A stretch of DNA of 64,000 bases from Actinomadura nitritigenes (GTDB taxonomy: Bacteria > Actinomycetota > Actinomycetes > Streptosporangiales > Streptosporangiaceae). The notes under the pieces are model-generated. The model had not been told where the DNA came from. It made no database searches and was given only the letters and a program-made list of their open reading frames with translations. The stretch spans positions 62,001-126,000 of the forward strand of contig NZ_JAGEOK010000025.1 in assembly GCF_017573545.1 (NCBI RefSeq). Reading direction: 5' to 3'. Shown here piece after piece: positions 1 through 8,831 of this stretch. The translations under genes were made by a program, and so were the position numbers. Numbering within the stretch: position 1 is the first letter of the stretch; each line of letters opens with the position of its first letter.

Positions 1-1
1 C

Positions 2-1372
2 CTCACCGGGTTCCTGCTCGGGTATGTGGCGGCGATGCCGCTGCTCGGGCAGCTGTCGGACCGGTTCGGGAGGCGGCCGCTGCTGCAGGCGTGCCTGGTG
101 TTCTTCGCGGCCGGGTCGGTGGTGACGGCGCTGGCGCAGGACGTGCCGGTGCTGACGGCGGGACGGGTCGTGCAGGGCGTGGCGGGCGGTGCGCTGCTGC
201 CGGTGACGATGGCGCTGGCCGGGGACCTGTGGGACGAGCGGCGCCGGCCGGTGGTGCTGGGCGCGGTGGGCGCGGCGCAGGAGCTGGGGAGCGTGCTCGG
301 GCCGCTGTACGGGGCGGGGATCGCGGCGGCGCTGGAGTGGCGCGCGATCTTCTGGATCAACGTGCCGCTGGCGGTGCTCGCGATCGTGGCGGTGCAGGTC
401 ACGGTGCCGGGCGGGCGTCCGGAGGGGCCGCGCCCGGGGGTCGACGTGGTGGGCGGGCTGCTGCTGGCGGCGGGCCTGGCCCTGCTGGTCGTGGGGGTCT
501 ACAACCCGGATCCGGAGAGGTCGGCGCTGCCGTCGTGGGGGCTGCCCGTGATGGCCGCGGGCGCCGTGGTGCTCGTGGTGTTCGTGGTGTGGGAGGTCAG
601 GGCCCGGACGAGGCTGCTGGACCTCGGCGGTGTGCGGCGCGGGCCGCTGCTGGCGACGCTGGGCGTGAGCTTCCTGTCGGGGGCGGCGCTGATGGTGACG
701 CTGGTGGACGTGGTGCTGGTCGCGCAGACCGTCCTGAACAAGGACGAGACCGAGGGCGCGCTGCTGCTGACGCGGTTCCTGGTGGCGCTGCCGGTCGCGG
801 CGGTGGCGGGCGGGATCGTCGCGCGGCGCGTCGGCGAGCGGTGGCCGATGGCGGCGGGGATGCTCGTCTCGGCGGTGGGGTACGTGCTGATCGCGGGATG
901 GCCGGCGGACCTGGCGCACGCGTCGTACGGGCCGCTTCCGCGGATGGACGTCGACCTCGTCGTGACGGGGCTCGGGCTGGGCCTGGTGATCGCGCCGGTG
1001 TCGTCGGCGGTGCTGGCGTTCGTGCCGCCGGCGCGGCACGGGGTGGCGTCGGCGGCCGTGGTGGTCGCGCGGATGATGGGGATGCTGCTCGGGGTCTCGG
1101 CGCTGTCGGCGTGGGGTTTCCACCGGTTCCACGTGCTGACGGCGCATCTGCAGCCGCCGCTGCCGTTCCTGATGTCGAAGGCGGAGTTCGCGAAGGAGAT
1201 GACCGCGTACAAGGCGGCGGTGCGGGACGCGCTGCGGGCGGAGTACCGGGAGATCTTCTGGATCACGGCGGGGATGTGCGTGCTGGGCGCCGTGCTGGCG
1301 CTCGTGGCGGGGGCGCGGCGGGCCGGCGCGGAGCCCGCGCCGGAACCGGCGGAGAGCCTGGCCGCCCGCTGA
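2..1372 (+). CDS. MFS transporter, DHA2-like (5' truncated by window edge)
   Basis: Major facilitator efflux protein whose beginning lies left of the window; the frame is open from base 2. The first visible residues are the end of TM2 followed by the motif-A loop G-Q-L-S-D-R-F-G-R-R. A motif-C-like stretch (GSVLGP, then WRAIFWINVPLA) is typical of the EmrB/QacA drug:H+ antiporter group. About ten more hydrophobic segments follow, and the C-terminus is Ala/Glu-rich and cytoplasmic. No regulator is visible next to it. The substrate cannot be read from sequence. The family call is firm; the transport role is inferred. Confidence 0.85.
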   Translation, partial: LTGFLLGYVAAMPLLGQLSDRFGRRPLLQACLVFFAAGSVVTALAQDVPVLTAGRVVQGVAGGALLPVTMALAGDLWDERRRPVVLGAVGAAQELGSVLGPLYGAGIAAALEWRAIFWINVPLAVLAIVAVQVTVPGGRPEGPRPGVDVVGGLLLAAGLALLVVGVYNPDPERSALPSWGLPVMAAGAVVLVVFVVWEVRARTRLLDLGGVRRGPLLATLGVSFLSGAALMVTLVDVVLVAQTVLNKDETEGALLLTRFLVALPVAAVAGGIVARRVGERWPMAAGMLVSAVGYVLIAGWPADLAHASYGPLPRMDVDLVVTGLGLGLVIAPVSSAVLAFVPPARHGVASAAVVVARMMGMLLGVSALSAWGFHRFHVLTAHLQPPLPFLMSKAEFAKEMTAYKAAVRDALRAEYREIFWITAGMCVLGAVLALVAGARRAGAEPAPEPAESLAAR

Positions 1373-1410
1373 CCTCGCGGTTCGCGCGAGAAGCAAGGGT
1401 CGGAGAAGAA

Positions 1411-1428
1411 ATGGCCGGATCCGGCCAT
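1411..1428. repeat. 18-bp perfect palindrome, possible terminator
   Basis: A perfect 18-bp palindrome 38 bases after the MFS stop. Its core TGGCCGGATCCGGCCA recurs inside the much larger palindrome after the next gene, so the acyltransferase gene is bracketed by the same core. There is no T-run, so termination is only a guess. The rest of 1373-1583 shows no gene. Confidence 0.5.
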
Positions 1429-1583
1429 GCTCGGCTGCCACATCGCTCACACCGGCCCCATTCTCCCCGTGGTTCGCGCGGCGCCTGGTTAGCGTGGCGT
1501 GCCGCCGCCCGCGCGCCGCCCGGCCGGGCGGTGGCGCACATTCCCCCGACCCCGCGGAACCGCGGCAGAAAGACGGTGAGCCC

Positions 1584-2993
1584 GTGCATCGGATGAGCGG
1601 ACTGGACGCCAGCTTCTACCTCCTGGAGGACGAGAACACGCCCCTGCACGTCGCGTCGGTGGTCGTCTTCGAGGGGCCCGCGCCCTCGTACGGCGACGTG
1701 GTGAGGACGATCGCCGCGAAGCTGCCGCTCGTCCCCCGGTACCGGCAGCGCGTGCGGGGCGTCCCCTTGCACCTCGGGCGGCCCGTCTGGGTGGACGATC
1801 CGCATTTCAACATCCTGTACCACGTCCGCCACACCGCCCTCCCGGCGCCGGGCAACGACGAGCAGCTGCGCAACCTGTCCGGCCGGGTCCTCGCGCAGCG
1901 CCTCGACCCGGCGAAGCCGCTGTGGGAGATCTGGCTGGTCGAGGGCCTGACCGGCGGGCGCTGGGCGCTGATCGCGAAGGTGCACCACTGCATGGTGGAC
2001 GGCATCGCCGGCATGGACCTCGCGACCGTGCTGTTCGACCTGTCCCCCGAGTTCGAGCAGCCCCGCGAGGTCGAGCCGTGGGAGCCGGACGCCGAGCCGT
2101 CCGGCCTGGCGCTGCTCGCGGACGCCGCGCACCGCACCGTCACCCGCCCGCTGCGCCAGCTCACGGACGTGGCCCGCAGCGCGGGCGCGGTCCGGGAGGC
2201 GCACCGGCTGCGCGAGTTCGCGTCCGGACTGACCCGCGCGACCGCCCGGTTCGTCAGCCCGTCGGCGGGCTGCCTGAACGGGCCGATCGGCCCGCACCGG
2301 CGCTGGTGCTGGCAGCGGGTGCCGCTGGACGAGGTGAAGGCGGCCCGCAAGGCGCTCGGCGGGACGGTCAACGACATCGTGCTGACCGCGGTGTCCGCCG
2401 GGTACCGCGACCTGCTGAACGCGCGCGGGCGGCTGGAGGACGACACCGTCGTGCGGACGGCGGTGCCGGTGTCGCACCGCGGCGCGGACGAGCGCGGCGA
2501 GCTGAACAACCGGGTCGCGGCCGTGTTCGTGAACCTGCCGGTGGGCGTGGCGGACCCGCTCGAGCGGCTGCGCCGCGTCCGGGAGCAGACCGACGACGTC
2601 AAGCGCAGCAACCAGGCCGCCGGGACGCAGGCGATCACGCGGCTCACCGACACGGCCGTGGCGCCGGCGCTGCTGTCGCTGGCCGCGCGGATCCCGGTGC
2701 GGCTGCGCCAGGACCTCGTGCAGACGGTCACGACGAACGTGCCGGGCCCGGACTTCCCGCTGTACGTGATGGGGCGCCGCGTCCTGGAGATGCACCCGTA
2801 CGTGCCGCTGACCGGCGGCATCCGGGTCGCGTCCGCGATCGTGTCCTACTGCGGGACGCTCCATTTCGGGATCACCGGGGACTTCGACGCGATGCCGGAC
2901 CTGGACGTCCTGGCGAAGGGCGTGCAGGCCGGGCTGGACGAGCTGGTGCGGGCCGCGGACGGCGCCCGTCCCGCGGCGCCGCGGACCCGCTGA
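1584..2993 (+). CDS. WS/DGAT wax ester synthase / diacylglycerol O-acyltransferase
   Basis: Acyl-CoA-dependent acyltransferase that would make triacylglycerol or wax esters at the membrane/lipid-droplet surface. The N-terminus MHRMSGLDASFYLLE is the standard family start, so I use the GTG at 1584 and not the longer upstream frame, whose residues are Pro/Arg-rich. The catalytic HHxxxDG motif is intact (H134-H135-x3-D139-G), preceded by a P-L-W-E block. The ND motif (N-D-I-V-L) and the C-terminal DUF1298 half follow. At 469 residues it has normal family length. It is monocistronic between palindromic hairpins. Family certainty is high; the product (TAG or wax ester) is unknown. Confidence 0.92.
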   Translation: MHRMSGLDASFYLLEDENTPLHVASVVVFEGPAPSYGDVVRTIAAKLPLVPRYRQRVRGVPLHLGRPVWVDDPHFNILYHVRHTALPAPGNDEQLRNLSGRVLAQRLDPAKPLWEIWLVEGLTGGRWALIAKVHHCMVDGIAGMDLATVLFDLSPEFEQPREVEPWEPDAEPSGLALLADAAHRTVTRPLRQLTDVARSAGAVREAHRLREFASGLTRATARFVSPSAGCLNGPIGPHRRWCWQRVPLDEVKAARKALGGTVNDIVLTAVSAGYRDLLNARGRLEDDTVVRTAVPVSHRGADERGELNNRVAAVFVNLPVGVADPLERLRRVREQTDDVKRSNQAAGTQAITRLTDTAVAPALLSLAARIPVRLRQDLVQTVTTNVPGPDFPLYVMGRRVLEMHPYVPLTGGIRVASAIVSYCGTLHFGITGDFDAMPDLDVLAKGVQAGLDELVRAADGARPAAPRTR

Positions 2994-3006
2994 GGAACGG
3001 CGGGAG

Positions 3007-3052
3007 GGCCCGTCGATGGGGTGGCCGGATCCGGCCACCCCATCGACGGGCC
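3007..3052. terminator. 46-bp perfect palindromic hairpin
   Basis: An uninterrupted 46-bp inverted repeat centred on GGATCC (3027-3032), starting 14 bases after the acyltransferase stop. It would fold to a roughly 21-bp stem with a minimal loop. No U-tract follows, as is common for actinomycete terminators. Confidence 0.7.
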
Positions 3053-3175
3053 GTGCCTCATCTGGGAAAGGATTCGGTGACCGGTCATGTGCCGATCTTC
3101 GAACTCGGGAATATCCTGGGGACGGAGGGTCCAGGACCCCCTGCCGGGTGGGCACGCCCCGGGGAGGTGACGTAG

Positions 3176-3778
3176 ATGCGCGGGTCCCGCGCCGGACGTG
3201 GCGGCGGGCCGGCCGTCAGGCTGCGCCGCAGGCTCGGCCTGGAGCACAACGAGCTGCGCAGGCACATCGACCGCGTCCAGCGGACGATCGCGCTGGGGCT
3301 GCTCCTGCTCATGCTCGCGGTGGCGCCGCCGCTGGCGTTCTGGGCCGGAACGTGGTCGTACCACGCCGGCAGCGCCGCCGAGCGCGCCGAACGGGCGCAG
3401 CGGCACCAGGTGGTCGCCACCGTCGTCTCGACGGGCGGCATCGGCTCCTCCGGCGACCGCTACATCCACGAGACCGTGCAGGCGACCTGGCCCGGCGCCG
3501 GCGGCGCGACCCGCACCGGCACGCTGCCGAGCTGGAAGAACGCGAAGGTCGGCGCGCACCGGACGATCTGGATCGACGCCAAGGGCGATCCGACGGTCCG
3601 CCCGCGCCCGCACAGCCGGACGGTCACCGACGCGGCCTACGCCTCGACGGCCGCGGTCCTCGGTGTGGCGATGCCGATCCTGCTGGCGTACCTGCTGGTC
3701 CGCCGGCGCTGCGACCGCCGCCGCGACGAGATGTGGGAGGCGGACTGGGCCCGCATGGACGCGGCCGGCCAGCGGTGA
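3176..3778 (+). CDS. Rv1733c-like two-TM membrane protein
   Basis: A 200-residue protein with an Arg-rich N-terminus, a TM helix near residues 40-60, an extracytoplasmic domain of about 90 residues and a second TM near 160-180 followed by R-R-R-C-D-R-R-R. This is the layout of the mycobacterial Rv1733c family, whose function is unknown. The ATG at 3176 has a good GGGGAGGTG ribosome site. It stands alone between the hairpin at 3007 and the convergent MarR gene eight bases away. The family call is from topology and the loop pattern around GTLPSWKNAK. Confidence 0.75.
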   Translation: MRGSRAGRGGGPAVRLRRRLGLEHNELRRHIDRVQRTIALGLLLLMLAVAPPLAFWAGTWSYHAGSAAERAERAQRHQVVATVVSTGGIGSSGDRYIHETVQATWPGAGGATRTGTLPSWKNAKVGAHRTIWIDAKGDPTVRPRPHSRTVTDAAYASTAAVLGVAMPILLAYLLVRRRCDRRRDEMWEADWARMDAAGQR

Positions 3779-3785
3779 GGACCGG

Positions 3786-4259
3786 CTACTCGTCCTCGAC
3801 CAGCCGGGCGGCCACCCGGTCGAGGACGGCCAGCTCCTCCGGCGGGAGCTCGTAGAGGGCGGCCGGCGGGGTGCTGAGGATCCGCTCGGCCTCGGCGGCG
3901 ACGGCGCGGCCGGCGTCGGTGACGGTCACGAGCTTGGAGCGCCGGTCGGCCGGGTTCGCGGCGCGCTCGACGAGGCCGCGCTCGACCAGGTCGTCCACCA
4001 CGAGGGTGACGTAGGGCCGGTCTGAGAGGAGCCGGTCGGCGAGGCCGCGCAGGGTGAGCGGCTCGGGCGCGGCGGCCAGCCGGCGCAGCGCCTTGACCCG
4101 GAAGAAGCTCATGCCGAGCGCCTCGGTGACCTCGGCGCGCCGGTCGCTGCGCTCGTGCATCAGGGTGGAGAGGTTGCGCCAGGCGCGGGCGGCCAGGTCC
4201 GGCGGGCCGCCCGCCGCGGGGGCGGACGGTCTGCCGGACGCGGGGCCGGGCTGGTTCAT
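3786..4259 (-). CDS. MarR-family transcriptional regulator
   Basis: A 157-residue winged-helix regulator. The central helix-turn-helix is followed by the diagnostic wing containing N-P-A-D-R-R-S-K, the MarR D-x-R-x-S/K signature. The C-terminal helix ends in E-D-E. Its ATG overlaps the stop of the DHA2 pump by four bases (ATGA), so it is translated second in a two-gene operon. It probably represses its own operon through the double operator at 5739-5771. The ligand is unknown, possibly a substrate of the pump. Confidence 0.9.
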   Translation of the reverse strand: MNQPGPASGRPSAPAAGGPPDLAARAWRNLSTLMHERSDRRAEVTEALGMSFFRVKALRRLAAAPEPLTLRGLADRLLSDRPYVTLVVDDLVERGLVERAANPADRRSKLVTVTDAGRAVAAEAERILSTPPAALYELPPEELAVLDRVAARLVEDE

Positions 4260-5725
4260 CGGGTGCTCGCTCCCGTCACGTGGCGTCCGCCGGGGGCCGG
4301 CTCGGCGGTCTCGAACAGCGCGGCCGTCCGCTCCGCGCTGCGGGCCGCGCGGCGCCCGGTGGTGAGCACGCCGAGCACCAGCACGACGGCGGCGCAGCCG
4401 GCCAGCACCCAGTATGCCGGGCGGGCGGCCGCCACGAAGGCGGTGCCGTCGGAACGCGCGCCGGCGGTGCCGGCGGCGAGGATCGCGCCGATCACCGCGA
4501 CGCCGAGGGCCTGGCCGACCTGCCGGCTGGTGGACGCGACGGCGGCGGCGACGCCGGCCTGCGCGCGCGGCATCCCGGACACCGCGGTGTTGGTGATCGG
4601 CGAGTTGACCATTCCGAACCCGATGCCGAACAGGACGTACGCGATGAACAGCGTGACGTCGTGGGTCTCGGCGTCGAACGCGGCGATGAGCACGGCGCTG
4701 GCGAGCGTGGCGGCGCCCGCGGCGACGAGCGACGGACGGGGCCCGCGGCTGCCGACGAGGCGTCCGGACAGCGGCGCGAACACCGCGCTCATCGCGGCCA
4801 TCGGCAGCAGGTAGAGGCCGGCGTGCAGGGCCGACATCCCCCGCACGTCCTGCAGGTAGAGGGCGTTGAGGAACATGAACCCGCCGAGCGCGGCGAACTC
4901 CGACACCGCGATGACGGTCGCGCCGGCGAACGGGACGCTGCGGAAGAAGCGCAGGTCGATCAGCGGTTCGGGGGCGCGCAGCGCGTGCCGGACGAACCCG
5001 GCGAGGCTGAGCGCGGCGACGGCGGCGGCGCCGAGGACGGCGGGGTCGCCCCAGCCGCGGCCCGGCCCCTCGATGATCGCGTAGGTCAGGGTGGCGAGAA
5101 GCAGGATCATGAAGACCTGGCCGGCCGGGTCGGCGCGGCGCGGCCGCTCGGCGCGGGACTCCGGCACGTACAGCGCGGTCAGCGCGAGCGCGGCCAGCCC
5201 GATCGGCACGTTCAGCCAGAAGATGGACCGCCAGCCGACCGAGTCGACGAGGACGCCGCCGACGAGCGGTCCCATCGCCATGCTGAGCCCGACGACGGCG
5301 CCCCACACGCCGATGGCGCGGGCGCGCTCGCGGGGCTCGGTGAACACGTTGGTGATGATCGACATGGCGACCGGGTTGAGCATCGAGCCGCCGACGGCCT
5401 GCACGACCCGGGCGCCGACGAGCCAGCCGAGGGACGGGGCGAGGCTGCACAGCACCGAGCCGAGCACGAACAGCGCGAGCCCGGCCTGGAAGACGCGGCG
5501 GCGGCCGATCCGGTCGGCGGTGGAGCCGGCCAGGATGAGCAGTGAGGCGAGGACGATGAGGTAGGCGTCGATGGTCCACTGCAGGCCGGACACCGAGCTG
5601 TGGAACTCGCGCCGCAGCGTGGGCAGCGCGACGTTCAGGATGGTGTTGTCCAGGCTGACGATGAGCAGGCTCATGCAGCAGATGGCCAGCACCAGCATCC
5701 GGCGGCGGGGGGTGAGGTCGGTCAA
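4256..5725 (-). CDS. DHA2 family MFS multidrug efflux transporter
   Basis: A 14-TM drug:H+ antiporter of the EmrB/QacA type, 489 residues from the TTG at 5725. It shows D-N-T-I-L-N-V-A-L-P in TM1, the R-I-G-R-R motif A, and W-R-S-I-F-W-L-N-V-P-I. I prefer the TTG because GGAG lies five bases upstream and because a longer ATG start at 5770 would put the MarR-type operators inside the coding sequence. It is the first gene of a two-gene operon with the overlapping MarR gene, a classic self-regulated efflux module. Confidence 0.88.
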   Translation of the reverse strand: MTDLTPRRRMLVLAICCMSLLIVSLDNTILNVALPTLRREFHSSVSGLQWTIDAYLIVLASLLILAGSTADRIGRRRVFQAGLALFVLGSVLCSLAPSLGWLVGARVVQAVGGSMLNPVAMSIITNVFTEPRERARAIGVWGAVVGLSMAMGPLVGGVLVDSVGWRSIFWLNVPIGLAALALTALYVPESRAERPRRADPAGQVFMILLLATLTYAIIEGPGRGWGDPAVLGAAAVAALSLAGFVRHALRAPEPLIDLRFFRSVPFAGATVIAVSEFAALGGFMFLNALYLQDVRGMSALHAGLYLLPMAAMSAVFAPLSGRLVGSRGPRPSLVAAGAATLASAVLIAAFDAETHDVTLFIAYVLFGIGFGMVNSPITNTAVSGMPRAQAGVAAAVASTSRQVGQALGVAVIGAILAAGTAGARSDGTAFVAAARPAYWVLAGCAAVVLVLGVLTTGRRAARSAERTAALFETAEPAPGGRHVTGASTR

Positions 5726-5738
5726 GCGGACTCCAATC

Positions 5739-5771
5739 GTTGTACGCCTACAACCGTTATAAGAGTACAAC
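5739..5771 (-). promoter_or_regulatory. Tandem MarR-type operators upstream of the pump
   Basis: Two 16-bp dyads sit one base apart. The first, 5739-5754, is GTTGTA-N4-TACAAC, a perfect 6-4-6 inverted repeat. The second, 5756-5771, matches with one arm mismatch (TATAAC). They lie 13-46 bases upstream of the chosen TTG start. MarR proteins bind such short dyads, so autoregulation by the gene at 3786-4259 is the obvious inference. Confidence 0.7.
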
Positions 5772-5801
5772 TATTTCGGGATCCGGCGCCTGTGTCCCCC
5801 G

Positions 5802-6614
5802 TCACCCCGCGCGGGCCGCACGGGCGGCGCGCGCGGCCGGGACGACGAGCGGCGTCCCGGTCTCCGGGCACTCGATCACCCGGCACGGCAGCCGGAACAC
5901 CTCCTCGACCAGCTCGGCCGTGACCACGGCCCCCGGCTCGCCCTCCGCCACGATCGCCCCGTCCCGCATCGCGATCATGTGGGTGGCGTACCGCGCGGCG
6001 TGGTTCAGGTCGTGCAGGACGGCGACGACGGTGCGGCCCTCCTCGTGCAGCCGCGCGCACAGGTCCAGCACCTCGATCTGGTGGGCGATGTCCAGGTAGG
6101 TGGTCGGCTCGTCCAGCAGCAGCAGCGGCGTCTGCTGCGCCAGCGCCATCGCGATCCACACCCGCTGCCGCTGGCCGCCGGACAGCTCGTCCACCGGGCG
6201 GTCCGCCAGCGCGGCGACGCCGGTCGCCTCCATCGACTCGGTGACGACCCGCTCGTCCTCGCGCGACCACTGCCGCAGCAGCCCCTGGTGGGGGTACCGG
6301 CCGCGCGAGACCAGGTCGGCGACCGTGATCCCCTCCGGCGCGATCGACGACTGCGGCAGCAGCCCGACGGTGCGGGCGAGCTTCTTGGCGGGCCAGGCCG
6401 CGATCGGCTCGCCGTCCAGGACGACGGTGCCGGACGCCGGCCTGAGGATGCGCGCGAGCGCCCGCAGCAGGGTCGACTTGCCGCACGCGTTCGGCCCGAC
6501 GATCACGGTGAACGAGCCGTTCGGCACCGTGACGTCGAGGTCGCGCGTGATGGTGCGCCTGTCGTAGGCCAGGGTGAGGCCCGTGGCGTTCAGCCGCGCG
6601 TTCGCGTCCTTCAT
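5802..6614 (-). CDS. Ferric-siderophore ABC transporter, ATP-binding protein (FepC/FecE type)
   Basis: A 270-residue ATPase that would power siderophore-iron import through the two permeases encoded just upstream. Walker A is GPNACGKST (40-48), the signature LSGGQRQR, Walker B LLLLDEPTTYLD and the switch His H-D-L-N-H. P-N-A-C and T-T-Y-L-D are typical of the FepC subgroup. Its ATG directly abuts the permease stop (TGA then ATG). The C-terminus ends in an Ala-Ala-Arg repeat (R-A-A-R-A-A-R-A-A-R-A-G), which looks like low-complexity tail growth. Iron control probably comes from the box at 8778. Confidence 0.92.
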   Translation of the reverse strand: MKDANARLNATGLTLAYDRRTITRDLDVTVPNGSFTVIVGPNACGKSTLLRALARILRPASGTVVLDGEPIAAWPAKKLARTVGLLPQSSIAPEGITVADLVSRGRYPHQGLLRQWSREDERVVTESMEATGVAALADRPVDELSGGQRQRVWIAMALAQQTPLLLLDEPTTYLDIAHQIEVLDLCARLHEEGRTVVAVLHDLNHAARYATHMIAMRDGAIVAEGEPGAVVTAELVEEVFRLPCRVIECPETGTPLVVPAARAARAARAG

Positions 6615-7652
6615 TCAGATCCGTCCCGTCTTGCGTTGGGTCACGAGGAGCCAGACCAGGTAGCCGCCGCCGAGCAGGCCGGTCACCACGCCGACCGGGA
6701 GCTGGTGGCCGGTGAACGCGCGCTGCGCGGCCCAGTCGGCCGCGACCAGCAGCGCCGCGCCCATGCACATGGACGGCAGCAGGTTCGGGCCGGGCGTGCG
6801 GGTCAGCCGGCGGGCGAGCTGCGGCGCGGTCAGCGCCACGAACGACACCGGCCCCGCGGCCGCCGCGGCGAACGAGGTGAGCAGCACGGCCGCGCCCAGC
6901 ATGACCAGCCGCGCCCGCTCGATCGGGACGCCGAGGCCGTGCGCCGCGTCGTCGCCCATCTCCAGCATCCGCAGCGCGCGCCCGCAGCCGATCACCACCA
7001 GCGGCCCGAGGACGGCGAGGGCGACGAGGACGGGCGCCGCGTCGGACCAGTCCCGGCCGTCCAGGCTGCCGGTGAGCCACAGCACGGCGCGCGCCGCGTC
7101 GGTGATCTGCGCCTGGGTGAGCAGGTAGCCGTTCACGCCGGTGAGGATCGCGGCGACGCCGATGCCGACGAGGACCAGCCGCTGCCCGTGCGCGCCGTGC
7201 CGGCCGGCCACCGCGTACACGAGGGCGCCGGTGAGCAGCCCGCCGCCGGCGGCGCCCGCCGCGACGGCCGCGCTGCCGCCGCCGGTCAGCACGATCACGC
7301 CGAGCACGCCGGTCGCCGCGCCCTGGGTGAAGCCGAGCACGTCCGGGCTGCCGAGCGGGTTGCGGGTCAGCGACTGGAAGATCGCGCCGGCGAGCCCGAG
7401 CGCGGCGCCGACCGCGAGCCCGGCCGCCGCGCGGGGCAGCCGGATCTCGTTCACGATCAGGGAGTCGGCGGGCGTGCCGTTCCCCAGCAGCGTCCGGACG
7501 ACGTCGGCGGGGCCCATCGGGAAGTCGCCGCTGCCGATCAGCAGCACGCTGACGCCCAGTGCGACGACCAGGCAGAGGACGGCGACCGCGAGCGCGCGCG
7601 GGCTGAAGCGCAGCGACAACCCGTTCGGCGTCCTGATGACGGCGGGCCTCAT
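6615..7652 (-). CDS. Ferric-siderophore ABC transporter permease (FecCD/FepG)
   Basis: A 345-residue polytopic BtuC/FecCD permease. Hallmarks are R-L-P-R-A-A-A-G-L-A-V-G-A-A-L-G near the start, the N-P-L-G-S-P-D-V-L-G-F block, and G-P-V-S-F-V-A-L-T-A-P-Q before the coupling region. The ATG at 7652 overlaps the stop of the upstream permease by four bases. It forms the membrane heterodimer with the gene at 7649-8716. Confidence 0.92.
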   Translation of the reverse strand: MRPAVIRTPNGLSLRFSPRALAVAVLCLVVALGVSVLLIGSGDFPMGPADVVRTLLGNGTPADSLIVNEIRLPRAAAGLAVGAALGLAGAIFQSLTRNPLGSPDVLGFTQGAATGVLGVIVLTGGGSAAVAAGAAGGGLLTGALVYAVAGRHGAHGQRLVLVGIGVAAILTGVNGYLLTQAQITDAARAVLWLTGSLDGRDWSDAAPVLVALAVLGPLVVIGCGRALRMLEMGDDAAHGLGVPIERARLVMLGAAVLLTSFAAAAAGPVSFVALTAPQLARRLTRTPGPNLLPSMCMGAALLVAADWAAQRAFTGHQLPVGVVTGLLGGGYLVWLLVTQRKTGRI

Positions 7653-8716
7653 GCCGCGACCGCCTTGCTGCGCGGACGCCGGACGAGATAGAGGAACACC
7701 GGCCCGCCGGCGACCACCATCACGATCCCGACCTGGAGTTCGGACGGCCGGACGACGACGCGTCCGAGCACGTCCGCAGCCAGCATCAGCGCGGGCGAGA
7801 GAACCGCGCAGTACGGCAGCAGCCAGCGCAGGTCGGGCCCGGTCAGCGCGCGGACGAGGTGCGGGACCATCAGCCCGACGAAGATGATCGGCCCGCAGGC
7901 CGCGGTCGCGGCGCCGCACAGCAGCGTGACGGCGGCGATCCCCAGGATCTTGGCGCGTCCGGGGCGAGCGCCGAGCGCGCGCGCCGCGTCCTCACCCATC
8001 GCCATGGCGTTCAGCGGGCGGGCCAGCACCAGCGCCAGCACGAGGCCGACCGCGACGAACGGCGCGACCTTCTCGACCGTGGACGCCTGCGCGGCGGCGA
8101 GGGAGCCGACCGTCCAGAACCGCATCCGGTCGAGGGACGCGGTGTCGAGCAGCTGGACGGCGTTGACGTAGGAGTACAGCGCGGCGTTGAGCGCGGACCC
8201 GGCGAGCGCCAGCCGCGCGGGCGTCGCGCCGCGCCCGCCGCCGACCGCGTACAGCAGGACGGCCACCGCCCCGGCGCCCGCGAACGCGAACCACACGAAC
8301 CCGGCGAACGACACGATGCCGAGGAACGAGATCGCGGAGACGACGGCGGCGGACGCGCCCGCGTTGATGCCGAGGAGGCCGGGGTCGGCGAGCGGGTTCC
8401 GGGTGAGCGCCTGCATCACCGCGCCGGCCAGTCCGAGCGCGATGCCGGCGAGCAGCCCGAGCAGGGTGCGCGGCAGCCGCATCTGGTGGACGACGGTGTA
8501 GGAGTCCGAGCCGCGGTGCAGGAGCCCGTCCCACGCCTGCCCGATCGACAGCGGTTTCGCGCCGACCGCGAGGCTCAGCACGAGGACGGCCAGAAGCAGC
8601 AGCACCGCCGCGACCAGCCCTGACGCGCGGGCGGATCGGCGGCGCGCCGGTGCCGGCGGGAGTGCGGCGGGCGCGGGCGCTGGGGCCGTCGGTGGCGCGG
8701 TTCTGGTCAACGGCAC
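7649..8716 (-). CDS. Ferric-siderophore ABC transporter permease (FecCD/FepD)
   Basis: The second FecCD permease, 355 residues from the GTG at 8716. Motifs include R-L-P-R-T-L-L-G-L-L-A-G, N-P-L-A-D-P-G-L-L-G-I and G-P-I-I-F-V-G-L-M-V-P-H. I chose the GTG at 8716 because GGAG lies seven bases upstream; a TTG at 8773 would add a Pro/Arg-rich leader and leave only four bases to the iron box. A Pro/Ala-rich cytoplasmic leader of about 30 residues remains. It is first in a permease-permease-ATPase operon. Confidence 0.9.
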   Translation of the reverse strand: MPLTRTAPPTAPAPAPAALPPAPARRRSARASGLVAAVLLLLAVLVLSLAVGAKPLSIGQAWDGLLHRGSDSYTVVHQMRLPRTLLGLLAGIALGLAGAVMQALTRNPLADPGLLGINAGASAAVVSAISFLGIVSFAGFVWFAFAGAGAVAVLLYAVGGGRGATPARLALAGSALNAALYSYVNAVQLLDTASLDRMRFWTVGSLAAAQASTVEKVAPFVAVGLVLALVLARPLNAMAMGEDAARALGARPGRAKILGIAAVTLLCGAATAACGPIIFVGLMVPHLVRALTGPDLRWLLPYCAVLSPALMLAADVLGRVVVRPSELQVGIVMVVAGGPVFLYLVRRPRSKAVAA

Positions 8717-8777
8717 GGGCTGGCTCCGGGGGGGACGGACGGGGGCGACGACCCGCCCCCTGCCACTGGACAACGAC

Positions 8778-8796
8778 TTAGGTTAGGTTAACCTAA
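8778..8796. promoter_or_regulatory. DtxR/IdeR-type iron box in divergent promoter
   Basis: A 19-bp TTAGGTTAGGTTAACCTAA that matches the actinobacterial iron-box consensus at all but one position (T for C near the centre). It lies between the permease operon (minus) and the siderophore-binding lipoprotein (plus), so one Fe2+-loaded repressor could silence both directions. Confidence 0.9.
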
Positions 8797-8831
8797 GCGC
8801 CCATCGGGCCGGAATCCGGCCATAGCGTTCG

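Noticed and set aside
1494..1583. 30-residue N-terminal extension of the acyltransferase
   Set aside because: Pro/Arg-rich and unlike the family start; the GTG at 1584 gives the conserved opening M-H-R-M-S-G-L-D.
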